Shown here one piece after another: positions 7,583 to 15,464 of a stretch of 64,000 nt of DNA (the stretch's first letter is position 1; each line of letters starts with the position of its first letter). This DNA is from Methylococcales bacterium (lineage in GTDB: Bacteria > Pseudomonadota > Gammaproteobacteria > Methylococcales > Methylomonadaceae): positions 310,001 to 374,000 of the forward strand of contig JAUZSN010000002.1 of the NCBI GenBank assembly GCA_030949405.1, in the 5' to 3' direction. The translations under genes and the position numbers were made by a program. The notes below the pieces were generated by a model. It saw nothing but the letters and a program-made list of their open reading frames with translations. It did not search any database and was not told where the DNA came from.

Positions 7583-9171
7583 TTTAAGCGACTCTGTTCT
7601 ATTTGATCTCGAAAATGCTCAATACTTAAATCACGACCTAAAACGACTAGAATATCATTTTTTTTACAAATAAATTGTTTTTCAGGATTAAAGAAAAAAT
7701 GCTGATGCTTTACTTGATAACGGTTACGATGTTTCCTATGTTTGGTATTGGTACTAATGACACCGACCAATCTAAGTTTTCGATGCTCAAATTGGATGTC
7801 TTCAATTTTAAGCCCTTCTAAAAGTGAATGAGGTTGAACAATTAAGGTATCCATCCTGATATGTTTATGCCCTTGTAAAATCCCTAAGATCGCTTCAAAA
7901 GCAACGGGTTGTCCAATATACTCAACTGCAAGTAAACCCGCAATTTCAAACGGTTGGATGACATGGTTTGCCCCCGCTTGTTTTAATTTTTTTACATTAT
8001 CATCATGATTAGCCCGTGAAATAATTTTAATGTCCGCATTCAAATATCGGCTACTTAACGTTACGTAGACATTGGAAATATCATTACCCGTGGTACACAG
8101 AATAGAACTCGCCCCACGATTAATCCCTGCATTTAATAATACTTCATTTTTACTGGCATCGTCATGAATGGCTAAAATATTATGATGGTGGGCGTACTTA
8201 ATATTATCTAGGGTTTTGTCAATAATAATAAATTGCATCTTATCTTTTGTTAATTGTTTGGCTATTTCTTGACCGACACGACCAAACCCACAAATAATGA
8301 TAAAGGCTTCATAACGATCTAATTCAGCATAGGTTCTATTTTCACGTAGGATGTACATTTTATCATTAAAGGCGGCCACAATAATGGATGTAAAAAATGA
8401 CAAGGTGCCTAAACCACTAATAATTAAAGAAATAGCCACTAAACGTCCCCCTATTGTTTGGGGGGTAATATCGCCATAACCGACCGTTGAAATAGTTACA
8501 ATGGCCCAATAAAAAGCATCATATAGATGTTGTATTTCTCCGCCGTTGACTTCATTTTCAAATAAATAGAGTCCAATACTCGCAATAAAAACCAGAAAGC
8601 CCATGAAAATTAACAACGTGATTAACTCAAAGCGTTTACTGTTTAAAACATCAGTAAAGAGTTTGATGCTGTTGGAATAACGAAATAATTTAAAGAGTCG
8701 GAAAATTAGAAAAACACGTAGAAAACGTAATGGACGATAACTAGGAAGAATCGCTAGTAAATCTATGAGTGCAATGGGTGAAAAAATATAAGCTAACTTT
8801 TTATATAAAATTTTTTTTAAAACATGGGACGAATGGAACGGTATATTTAAATAATCCGATTTTTCATGATAGTCAATAATAATTTTATGGCTATCACTGT
8901 ATAACCAGCCTCGAATCAAATATTCGATAATGAAAATAGTGACCACAACGTGTTCAAACAGTTGCCCTAGAAAACCTAATTCCCCGTTAACTTCATAAAC
9001 AAGCAGAAAAACGCTTAACATCACCAAGAAAATCATAAATAAATCAAAATATGATTTTAGACGACTATGTGGATTTTCTAGCAGGTTATAACAAAAAGAT
9101 TTGCAGCGGGTATAACGGGGAGACGTTTTTATAAAATAGGCACTGTAAATTAAGAATCGCTTTATAATCAC
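7579..9171 (-). CDS. Six-TM potassium channel with C-terminal RCK domain
   Basis: K+ channel of the Kch/voltage-gated superfamily. The 530-aa protein has hydrophobic segments from about residue 40 to 260. They include an S4-like arginine-containing helix (YRPLRFLRVFLIFRLFKLFRY) and the selectivity filter TVGYGD near residue 230 before the last membrane helix. A Rossmann RCK domain (IICGFGRVGQEIA, about 290-410) and a TrkA-C region with an unusually basic insert (TKHRKHRNRYQVKHQH) follow. A GTG at 9171 is the only start that keeps the N-terminal cytosolic segment, and its ribosome-binding site is weak. The next gene encodes a separate RCK protein, so the gating ring may be hetero-oligomeric. 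Confidence 0.85.
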   Translation of the reverse strand: MIIKRFLIYSAYFIKTSPRYTRCKSFCYNLLENPHSRLKSYFDLFMIFLVMLSVFLLVYEVNGELGFLGQLFEHVVVTIFIIEYLIRGWLYSDSHKIIIDYHEKSDYLNIPFHSSHVLKKILYKKLAYIFSPIALIDLLAILPSYRPLRFLRVFLIFRLFKLFRYSNSIKLFTDVLNSKRFELITLLIFMGFLVFIASIGLYLFENEVNGGEIQHLYDAFYWAIVTISTVGYGDITPQTIGGRLVAISLIISGLGTLSFFTSIIVAAFNDKMYILRENRTYAELDRYEAFIIICGFGRVGQEIAKQLTKDKMQFIIIDKTLDNIKYAHHHNILAIHDDASKNEVLLNAGINRGASSILCTTGNDISNVYVTLSSRYLNADIKIISRANHDDNVKKLKQAGANHVIQPFEIAGLLAVEYIGQPVAFEAILGILQGHKHIRMDTLIVQPHSLLEGLKIEDIQFEHRKLRLVGVISTNTKHRKHRNRYQVKHQHFFFNPEKQFICKKNDILVVLGRDLSIEHFRDQIEQSRLK

Positions 9172-9381
9172 AGCTAAACTACTTTGAGACGCTCAAGATT
9201 CATAGTTAATTTTATTAGGTGTTATGTTCGACAAAAAAAGAACATTTAGAGGGATGGCGAAGGGGTAAAAAATTGACGAGTTTTTCAAAGAAGATCATGG
9301 AGGATCTAAGCTTAAAATAATAATTTTTATGATAACTATATCAGGTCATGTTTAAAAAAAATGACCCGACATAAAAGTGAC

Positions 9382-9401
9382 AACTAATTCAGAAATTAGT
9401 T
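9382..9401 (-). terminator. Hairpin downstream of cold-shock gene
   Basis: An AACTAATT/AATTAGTT stem with a 4-base loop lies 17 bases past the cspA stop on the minus strand. A second imperfect hairpin (TCAGGTCAT/ATGACCCGA) lies at 9342-9369. Neither has a strong T-run, so these are only candidates. Confidence 0.35.
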
Positions 9402-9417
9402 AACGCTTATTTAATTT

Positions 9418-9630
9418 TTAAATAGGAATAACGTTATTCGCGCAGGGTCCTTTTTCACCTTGAGTTATTTCAAACTCAACATTTTGACCTTCATCAAGTG
9501 TCGTATAGCTATCACCAGTTTTTATTTCAGAATGATGAACGAAAAGATCTTTGCCACCTTCATTAGGTGTGATGAAACCAAAACCTTTATCGGCATTAAA
9601 CCATTTAACTGTACCAGCAGATTTACTCAT
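9418..9630 (-). CDS. Cold-shock protein, CspA family
   Basis: A 70-aa single-stranded nucleic-acid chaperone of the five-stranded OB fold. RNP1 (KGFGFI, residues 15-20) and RNP2 (DLFVHH, 28-33) are intact, preceded by [11 protein letters not shown]. The length is exactly that of the family. AGGAAAA lies ahead of the ATG. The upstream leader is AT-rich, and no characteristic cold box could be identified with confidence. Monocistronic. The symbol is left empty because paralogues cannot be told apart from sequence alone. Confidence 0.95.
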   Translation of the reverse strand: MSKSAGTVKWFNADKGFGFITPNEGGKDLFVHHSEIKTGDSYTTLDEGQNVEFEITQGEKGPCANNVIPI

Positions 9631-9840
9631 TTTATTATTTTCCTAAGTCTTAAATTTAAATTCATATCAATAAAAGATTGATAATACCATTCTAACACAA
9701 TCTCATAGCGATCGCATGGATACGGTTTGATTTTATCTTTCGCTAATTAAAATCATTCTGAAGTGACCTAAATTAAGTACGAACTTAGATTATTTGGACT
9801 GAAAAAATATTTTTTGATGGGGCCTGTTTTAGCTGTTTTA

Positions 9841-9910
9841 AAAACTCGCCAATAGCTAAATCTATTGGACTCCGTCGTTATATACAAACGTGAAAAAACT
9901 TGATTTTCAC
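9841..9910. repeat. Dispersed repeat copy plus hairpin (second copies at 28.3 kb and 23.85 kb)
   Basis: The segment beginning AACTCGCCAATAGCTAAA and running to GGACTCCG recurs at 28286-28320 with few changes. It is followed by a hairpin with arms GTGAAAA/TTTTCAC at 9890-9910. The hairpin and a nearby CGTAACATCAGTT recur at 23849-23936. The remaining bases of the 300-base gap to the next gene hold nothing I can name. Confidence 0.6.
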
Positions 9911-9929
9911 TCCTCTGCGTAACATCAGT

Positions 9930-10928
9930 TCATAAATCATAACGTTTACGTTTACGCCAAAAAGTAGCGCGACTCATCCCAAGCAATTTAGCCGCTTTTG
10001 TTACTTTTCCATCAGACGCTTTTAAAGCCTGTTCAATCGCATTTTTTTCATTACCAACGCTCGGCGGAATGATGTTAACCGTCTCTTGAGTTGAGAGGGC
10101 GATCTCTCTAAACTCTGGCGGTAATTCAAAGAGGCGTAAAATCGTTCCTTGCCCAACAACAAATGCGTATTCTAAAACATTTTGTAATTCTCGAATATTA
10201 CCCCGCCATTGATAATCGAGTAATACGCGCATCGCATCGGGGTCAATGGTTTCTATTTGACGAAACCCCTTTTGATTATGTAATTCAATAAAATGGGCGA
10301 GTAATAAATTAATATCTTCACGACGTTCACGCAAAGGGGGTAAAAAAATAGGCACTACTCGTAAACGGTACATTAAATCTTCTCGAAAACGTCCTTCTTT
10401 AACTTCTTCACGTAAGGATCGGTGAGTCGCTGCAACTAAGCGAACATTGGCGGAATAAATGTGTGTTCCTCCGACAGGGGTATAGGTTTTTTCTTGAATC
10501 ACTCGTAATAATTTTGCCTGTAACTCCAAAGGTAATTCACCGACTTCATCTAAAAATAAAGTTCCTCCTTCGGCTTGGCTAAATAAACCCGAATGATCTT
10601 TAATGGCCCCGCTAAATGCCCCCCGAACATGACCAAATAATTCACTCTCTAATAAATTTAAAGATAATGCGGCGCAATTAATGGCAATAAAAGGTTTATT
10701 ACAGCGTGAACTTAAGCTATGAATAGCGCGTGCAACTAATTCTTTTCCTGTTCCACTTTCCCCACGGACTAATACGGTGACTTCAGTTTTTGCCGCACTT
10801 TGAATAATTTGAAAGACAGGTTGCATCTGGGGTGCGCGACTTAAAATGCCATGAAAATTTTGCTGTAAAGAGGTGTTGGCTTCAATGGTTTGCAACCAAT
10901 TTTTAGATTTAGGGAGGCCCTGTTTCAT
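9930..10928 (-). CDS. Sigma-54-dependent activator lacking an N-terminal sensor domain
   Basis: AAA+ enhancer-binding protein that remodels sigma-54 RNA polymerase. The start at 10928 gives 332 aa. A longer frame to 11060 would overlap the divergent sigma-54 promoter and add an uncharacteristic segment. Visible motifs are Walker A GESGTGKE (about 56-63), the sigma-54 contact loop as GAFSGA rather than GAFTGA (about 103-108), Walker B TLFLDEV (about 123-129), arginine-finger region FREDLMYRLRVVP, and a Fis-type helix-turn-helix at the C-terminus (KVTKAAKLLGMSRATFWRKRKRY). Only about 45 residues precede the AAA+ domain, so no receiver, PAS or GAF domain is present. It is divergent from the persulfide dioxygenase gene and is probably its activator, analogous to FisR of other proteobacteria. 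How it senses sulfide or persulfide is not visible. Confidence 0.88.
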   Translation of the reverse strand: MKQGLPKSKNWLQTIEANTSLQQNFHGILSRAPQMQPVFQIIQSAAKTEVTVLVRGESGTGKELVARAIHSLSSRCNKPFIAINCAALSLNLLESELFGHVRGAFSGAIKDHSGLFSQAEGGTLFLDEVGELPLELQAKLLRVIQEKTYTPVGGTHIYSANVRLVAATHRSLREEVKEGRFREDLMYRLRVVPIFLPPLRERREDINLLLAHFIELHNQKGFRQIETIDPDAMRVLLDYQWRGNIRELQNVLEYAFVVGQGTILRLFELPPEFREIALSTQETVNIIPPSVGNEKNAIEQALKASDGKVTKAAKLLGMSRATFWRKRKRYDL

Positions 10929-10981
10929 TATTGTCTCATTCTGTTTCACTATAAAGGTTTCATTGAAACGTTTTTGAAACA
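10921..10981. promoter_or_regulatory. Candidate upstream activator sites (TGTTTCA/TGAAACA dyads)
   Basis: Four half-sites cluster in 61 bases: TGTTTCA at 10921 and 10942, the perfect palindrome GTTTCATTGAAAC at 10957-10969, and TGAAACA at 10975-10981. They centre about 115-120 bases upstream of the predicted start of transcription of the divergent sigma-54 promoter, the usual range for enhancer-binding proteins, and lie at the 5' end of the regulator gene itself. Binding is inferred. Confidence 0.6.
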
Positions 10982-11053
10982 TGATAACAGTTTTAGCCGA
11001 TGATGAAAATAAAAAATAACTTGAATTACAGTTACTTATGGAATAAAGTGGAT

Positions 11054-11070
11054 TTGGCATTGTCCTTGCA
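11054..11070 (+). promoter_or_regulatory. Sigma-54 (-24/-12) promoter of the sulfide-oxidation gene
   Basis: TTGGCATTGTCCTTGCA matches the sigma-54 consensus YTGGCACGRNNNTTGCW in the invariant GG and GC and in spacing, with two differences in the C-G pair after the -24 element. Transcription would start near 11081-11083, about 45 bases before the ATG at 11127. A sigma-54 activator gene is divergent. Confidence 0.8.
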
Positions 11071-11126
11071 ATTCAAAGTAATGTTAGTATATTTTTAATA
11101 GCCTTTATTCTTAGCAGGAGAACACC

Positions 11127-12212
11127 ATGATTTTTAGACAGCTTTTTGACGATGCAACATGGACTTACACCTATTTAATTGCAGACCTAAAAACCAAAGA
11201 AGCGGTTATTGTTGATCCCGTTAACACTCAGATTGATGTTTATCTGCAATTATTAGCATCGGAAGGGTTAACTCTCAAGTATTCGTTAGAAACGCATGTT
11301 CATGCCGATCATATTACTGCGGGGGGCTTATTACGTCAAAAAACAGGCACTAAAACCGCCGTGAGTGGTTTATGTGGCGCGGAAACTGCTGATGTTCAGA
11401 TTGAAGATGGTGATGTGTTTGAATTTGGTGACGAAGAAATTAAAGTTATTTCAACTCCAGGACATACACCTGGGAGCATTTCATTTTTATGGCGTGATCG
11501 TTTGCTTTCAGGGGATTCTTTATTGGTTGGCGGTTGCGGTCGGACTGATTTTCAAGGCGGTGATGCGGGGGCGTTGTATGATGCCATTACGCAGAGTTTA
11601 TTTACCTTACCTGATGATACTTTGGTTTATCCCGGTCATGATTATCAAGGACGTTGGGTTTCTACGATTCAACAAGAAAAAACCAATAATCCACGATTAA
11701 CCGATAAATCGCGCGCAGAATTTATTGAGATTATGGAAAACCTAAATTTACCACATCCAAAACTCATTAACGAAGCCGTTCCTGCAAACCGTTATTGTGG
11801 TTTAGATCCCGATGAGTGTCAAGATGCGGTAGTTCGTAGAGAATTAAGCTTACCTAAACGTAATCTAGGAACGGGGGCTGATAAAGTTGCCGCTGCTAAA
11901 CAAGTGATTACCGAAGTGACCGTTGAAACGTCTAAAAAACTTATTGCTGAAGGTAATATTACAGTGGTTGATGTTCGTGAAGGCGAAGAATATAACGCAG
12001 GGCATCTTGATGATGCGGTTTTATTACCGCGCGGTGTTTTAGAGTTTAAAGTCGCTAATTTTTCTGAATTAAACGATAAATCTACGGCGGTTTTAGTTTA
12101 TTGTCGCACGGGAGGGCGTTCAGCATTAGCGGCACAAACTTTACAAGAATTAGGCTATAACAATGTTATGTCTATGCTAGGAGGATTTGAGGCATGGTCT
12201 AATAAATTATAA
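11127..12212 (+). CDS. Persulfide dioxygenase-rhodanese fusion protein
   Basis: Oxidises glutathione persulfide with O2 to sulfite (ETHE1-type non-heme iron), and its rhodanese domain can exchange sulfane sulfur between thiosulfate and glutathione. The 361-aa protein has an N-terminal metallo-beta-lactamase domain (1-235) with the metal motif THVHADH at 56-62, later ligands in TPGHTPGS and VYPGHDY, and no glyoxalase-II-type extension. The C-terminal rhodanese domain (about 255-361) has active-site CRTGGR with Cys 326. The ribosome-binding site AGGAG is seven bases upstream. It is the first gene after the sigma-54 promoter, followed at 24 bases by the DUF1264 gene. Fusions of this architecture are known in proteobacteria. 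Cytoplasmic. Confidence 0.92.
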   Translation: MIFRQLFDDATWTYTYLIADLKTKEAVIVDPVNTQIDVYLQLLASEGLTLKYSLETHVHADHITAGGLLRQKTGTKTAVSGLCGAETADVQIEDGDVFEFGDEEIKVISTPGHTPGSISFLWRDRLLSGDSLLVGGCGRTDFQGGDAGALYDAITQSLFTLPDDTLVYPGHDYQGRWVSTIQQEKTNNPRLTDKSRAEFIEIMENLNLPHPKLINEAVPANRYCGLDPDECQDAVVRRELSLPKRNLGTGADKVAAAKQVITEVTVETSKKLIAEGNITVVDVREGEEYNAGHLDDAVLLPRGVLEFKVANFSELNDKSTAVLVYCRTGGRSALAAQTLQELGYNNVMSMLGGFEAWSNKL

Positions 12213-12236
12213 AATTATATATAAAGGAAGGAAAAA

Positions 12237-12860
12237 ATGAAACTTAAATTATTTATAAGTAGTTTGCTATTAATCACAGCATCAACTTATGCGAATGCAG
12301 AAGTTAAGACGACAGCCGCAGATAGTGCGAATACCATTGAAAAAATTAGAGCGTTACTAAGCAAAACGCCTAGAGAAAAAGTTTATAATGAAACCTTTAA
12401 TCCCCGTCAAAAAGAGTATCCGAATCATTTAGGCTTTAATGATTTACATATTCAAGCCATTAGACATTTAAAACCTGATACCCATGATATTCATGATCCT
12501 AAATTACAAACGATTGTGCATCATCATTGTAAAGCTTATGAAGATTCAACCTTGTTATGTTTAATGTTTCATTCGGGGATGAAAGATCAAGATAAACCGA
12601 TGGGATTTGAATATATTATTACCACTGCACAATTTAATAAATTACCTGAAGATGAGAAAAAATATTGGCATTATCATAAAATAGAAATTCCTCGCGCACA
12701 TGCCACTTTTCCTGATTTAACGGATGAGGAAGCGGCAAAAATTCTCCCTGCGATCAACGAAACTTACGGAAAAGTCATTTATTTTAAACAGCCTCAAGAT
12801 GATATGCCTTTAGGTGAGCCGTATGTCATGATTGTTCAAGATATGCCTGAACAAGATTAA
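12237..12860 (+). CDS. DUF1264 (oil-body-associated-protein-like) exported protein
   Basis: A 207-aa protein with a signal peptide ending near TYANA (residue 21). The mature part carries the DUF1264 hallmarks: FNDLHIQAIRHL, VHHHCKAYEDSTLLCLMF with two Cys, GFEYIITTAQFNKLPEDEKKYWHYHK, and a His-rich centre (HDIHDP, HHHC, HYHK). The function of the family is unknown in bacteria; plant members are called oil-body-associated. The gene follows the persulfide dioxygenase gene by 24 bases with its own AAGGAAGG site, so the two are almost certainly co-transcribed. The periplasmic location and the His/Cys richness suggest, without proving, metal or heme binding. Confidence 0.8.
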   Translation: MKLKLFISSLLLITASTYANAEVKTTAADSANTIEKIRALLSKTPREKVYNETFNPRQKEYPNHLGFNDLHIQAIRHLKPDTHDIHDPKLQTIVHHHCKAYEDSTLLCLMFHSGMKDQDKPMGFEYIITTAQFNKLPEDEKKYWHYHKIEIPRAHATFPDLTDEEAAKILPAINETYGKVIYFKQPQDDMPLGEPYVMIVQDMPEQD

Positions 12861-12924
12861 TTTTTATGTAGCGTAGGGTTAGGGGCTGTATTCTCTCTCT
12901 ACCCTCGTTTAGAAGGAGTTACTG

Positions 12925-13977
12925 ATGCGTTTTTTAATAATAATTTTTATTTTATTTGTACCAAGAATTTTATTGGCAAATAATTTATTAGGACTTCCTT
13001 CTTTAATTATACCCAAAGATAATTTACAAACGCCTGAAAAAATAAAATTAGGGCAACGTTTATTTAATGATAAACGCTTGAGTGCAGATGGATCAATTAG
13101 TTGTGCCAGTTGTCATCATGCAGATAAAGCTTTTACTGATGGTTTAAGAACGGCTAAAGGAATCAAAGGATTAACAGGCACACGTAATGCACCTACAGTG
13201 ATGAATGCCGCCTTTTATCAAAGTTTTTTCGTTGATGGGCGGGCTAAAACTTTAGAAGAACAAGCCTTAGGGCCATTAACTAATCCTATTGAGCATGGGT
13301 TAAAAGACTCGCAAGCAATCATCAATATTGTAAAAGCTGATGCTGATTATCGACGTGATTTTAAAGTGGTTTTCAATACTAATGAAATTAGCACCCTTCA
13401 TATTGGAAAAGCGATTGCCAGTTTTGAACGAACTTTAATCGGAGGAAATTCTAAGTTCGATCAATATTATTTTGGTAGAGATCGAAGTCAATTATCTAAA
13501 AGCGCGGCGCGTGGATTAAGAATTTTTAGACGCAAAGGCAATTGTGCAAATTGTCATGAAATCTCTTGGAATAATGCCCGTTTTACCGATAATCGGTTTT
13601 ATAATATTGGTGTTGGTTCAAAACAGTTAAAACCTTTTTTTGCGATGATGAAACAAGGGAAAATAGCCGATTCATTAACGTCGCTTCAAAGTTCAGAATT
13701 AGGTCGATTTAGCGTGACTAAAATAATCAGTGATATAGGAAAATTTAAAACCCCAACCTTACGCAATATTGCTTTAACAGCACCCTATATGCACGATGGC
13801 AGTATGAAAACGTTGATGGAAGTAATTGAATATTATGATAAAGGCGGTAATAAAAACCCTTTTCTTGATTCAGCTATTTTCCCTCTTAATTTTACAGTGC
13901 AAGAAAAACAAGATTTAGAAAATTTTTTACAAAACTTGACCTCACCTATCAAAGTGAAAGTAACTAAATCAAACTAA
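12925..13977 (+). CDS. Di-heme cytochrome c peroxidase / MauG family protein
   Basis: A 350-aa periplasmic di-heme protein with a signal peptide (about 18 residues, FVPRILLANN). It has two CXXCH heme sites, CASCH near residue 58-62 and CANCH near 207-211, each in its own cytochrome-like domain. The conserved APYMHDGSMKTLMEVIEYYDKGG block near the C-terminus is typical of the family. Family members reduce H2O2 or carry out MauG-like oxidations, and which applies here cannot be told. It lies 64 bases after the DUF1264 gene with a GAAGGAG site, and could be in the same sigma-54 operon or have its own promoter. Confidence 0.87.
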   Translation: MRFLIIIFILFVPRILLANNLLGLPSLIIPKDNLQTPEKIKLGQRLFNDKRLSADGSISCASCHHADKAFTDGLRTAKGIKGLTGTRNAPTVMNAAFYQSFFVDGRAKTLEEQALGPLTNPIEHGLKDSQAIINIVKADADYRRDFKVVFNTNEISTLHIGKAIASFERTLIGGNSKFDQYYFGRDRSQLSKSAARGLRIFRRKGNCANCHEISWNNARFTDNRFYNIGVGSKQLKPFFAMMKQGKIADSLTSLQSSELGRFSVTKIISDIGKFKTPTLRNIALTAPYMHDGSMKTLMEVIEYYDKGGNKNPFLDSAIFPLNFTVQEKQDLENFLQNLTSPIKVKVTKSN

Positions 13978-14128
13978 GTAACTATTTATAGATAATGAAC
14001 TATGTGAATAACTACATTATCATAAGCGAATCAGTACGACTTTTGAGATGTATGACATCTAAAGCGGCTGTAACCTTTAAGCTATTTTTATAGCCGACAA
14101 CAATAACAATAACCTTTTGGAGACCTCA

Positions 14129-15388
14129 ATGTCAGAACTACACCATAGCATTTTAATCGTAGGCGGGGGCGCGGCTGGCGTATCCGTTGCCAATAATATG
14201 CGTCGTCAAGACAAAATGATTGATATTGCTATTATTGAACCCTCAGAAAAACATTATTATCAACCTGGTTTTACCATTATTGGGGGGGGAGCTTATACGT
14301 TAAAAAGAGCAACGCGAAATGAAGCCGATTTAATTAGTCCTTCTGTTAAGTGGATTAAGGACTATGCAGAAAGCTTTCAACCTGATGATAATAGCGTTAC
14401 GCTGCGTTCGGGCGATAAAATTAGCTATGATTATTTAGTGGTTTGCCCGGGATTACAATTAGATTGGGATAAAATCAAAGGTCTAAAAGAAACCTTGAAT
14501 AAAAATGGTGTTTGCAGTAATTATTCGGCGGAAACGACTGAATATACATGGGAGTGTGTTAAAAATATAAAATCTGGCGTGGCTTTATTTACCCAACCAC
14601 CGATGCCGATTAAATGTGCAGGTGCGCCCCAAAAAATTATGTATTTAGCCACGGATCGTTTTATTAAAAAAGGCATTCGTGATGCGATTGATGTGCGGTT
14701 TTGTAATGCAGGCCCTGGGATGTTTGGCGTACCTTTCTTTGCAAAAGCACTTAGTAAAGTCGTGAAAAATTATGGAATCAATTGTGATTTTGGGCATAAT
14801 TTAGTCGCGATTAACGGTGAAAATAAAATAGCAACTTTTGAAACGACGGATAGTAAAGGTAATAAAACTACCGTTGATAAGCCATTTGACATGATTCATG
14901 TTACTCCACCTCAAAGTGCGCCTGATTTTATTAAAAAGAGTCCTTTAGTTGCAGGGGGTTGGGTTGATGTGCATAAAAATACCTTACAGCATACGAGATA
15001 TAGTAATATTTTTGGTTTAGGCGATGTTACCAATACGCCGAATGCTAAAACGGCGGCGGCTATCCGCAAACAAGTGCCTGTTGTTGTTGATAATATTTTA
15101 AAATTAATCAATAATTCGGCGGTTGTCGAAAGCTATGATGGCTATGGTTCTTGTCCTTTAACGACATCACTTAATACCGTGATATTGGCTGAATTTTCTT
15201 ACGGCGGCAAAGTAACGCCCTCTTTTCCTTTTCTTGATCCCCGTAAAGAAAGTTGGATGTGGTGGTTTGGTAAAACCATGGGATTTCCATGGATGTATTG
15301 GCAGCTGATGTTAAAAGGTTCACGTTTTGATATTCCGAATTTAGAAAAATATAGTGCTAAATTAGTTAAAGACGATACCGAATCATAA
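14129..15388 (+). CDS. sqr: Sulfide:quinone oxidoreductase (type II-like)
   Basis: Peripheral membrane flavoprotein that oxidises H2S to persulfide and passes electrons to quinone. The start at 14129 is preceded by GGAG; an upstream TTG at 14117 overlaps that site and is rejected. The protein is 419 aa. The FAD-binding loop GGGAAGVSVANN is at residues 12-23. The two redox Cys lie in PIKCAGAPQK (Cys163) and DGYGSCPLTT (Cys342), the pattern of mitochondrial SQOR and bacterial type II enzymes. NIFGLGDVTNTPNAKTAAAIRKQ contacts the flavin. The C-terminal amphipathic region (WWFGKTMGFPWMYWQLMLKG) is suited to membrane binding. With the upstream persulfide dioxygenase it forms a complete sulfide-to-sulfite route. 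Confidence 0.92.
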   Translation: MSELHHSILIVGGGAAGVSVANNMRRQDKMIDIAIIEPSEKHYYQPGFTIIGGGAYTLKRATRNEADLISPSVKWIKDYAESFQPDDNSVTLRSGDKISYDYLVVCPGLQLDWDKIKGLKETLNKNGVCSNYSAETTEYTWECVKNIKSGVALFTQPPMPIKCAGAPQKIMYLATDRFIKKGIRDAIDVRFCNAGPGMFGVPFFAKALSKVVKNYGINCDFGHNLVAINGENKIATFETTDSKGNKTTVDKPFDMIHVTPPQSAPDFIKKSPLVAGGWVDVHKNTLQHTRYSNIFGLGDVTNTPNAKTAAAIRKQVPVVVDNILKLINNSAVVESYDGYGSCPLTTSLNTVILAEFSYGGKVTPSFPFLDPRKESWMWWFGKTMGFPWMYWQLMLKGSRFDIPNLEKYSAKLVKDDTES

Positions 15389-15403
15389 TTTAATTTCTCC
15401 TTG

Positions 15404-15434
15404 AAAAGAGCCATTTTCAAAATGGCTCTTTTTT
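15404..15434 (+). terminator. Intrinsic terminator after sqr
   Basis: An A-rich stem containing AGAGCCATTT/AAATGGCTCT with a 3-base loop and a T-run at 15429-15434, 15 bases past the sqr stop. It separates sqr from the SulP gene, which begins about 30 bases later. Confidence 0.85.
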
Positions 15435-15464
15435 ACTTTATAATCTTTCTTGTTGATAAACCCT

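Noticed and set aside
11060-11060. Start of the sigma-54 activator at 11060 giving 376 aa
   Set aside because: It would place the coding start on the -24 element of the divergent promoter, has no ribosome-binding site and adds a low-complexity segment; 10928 preferred.
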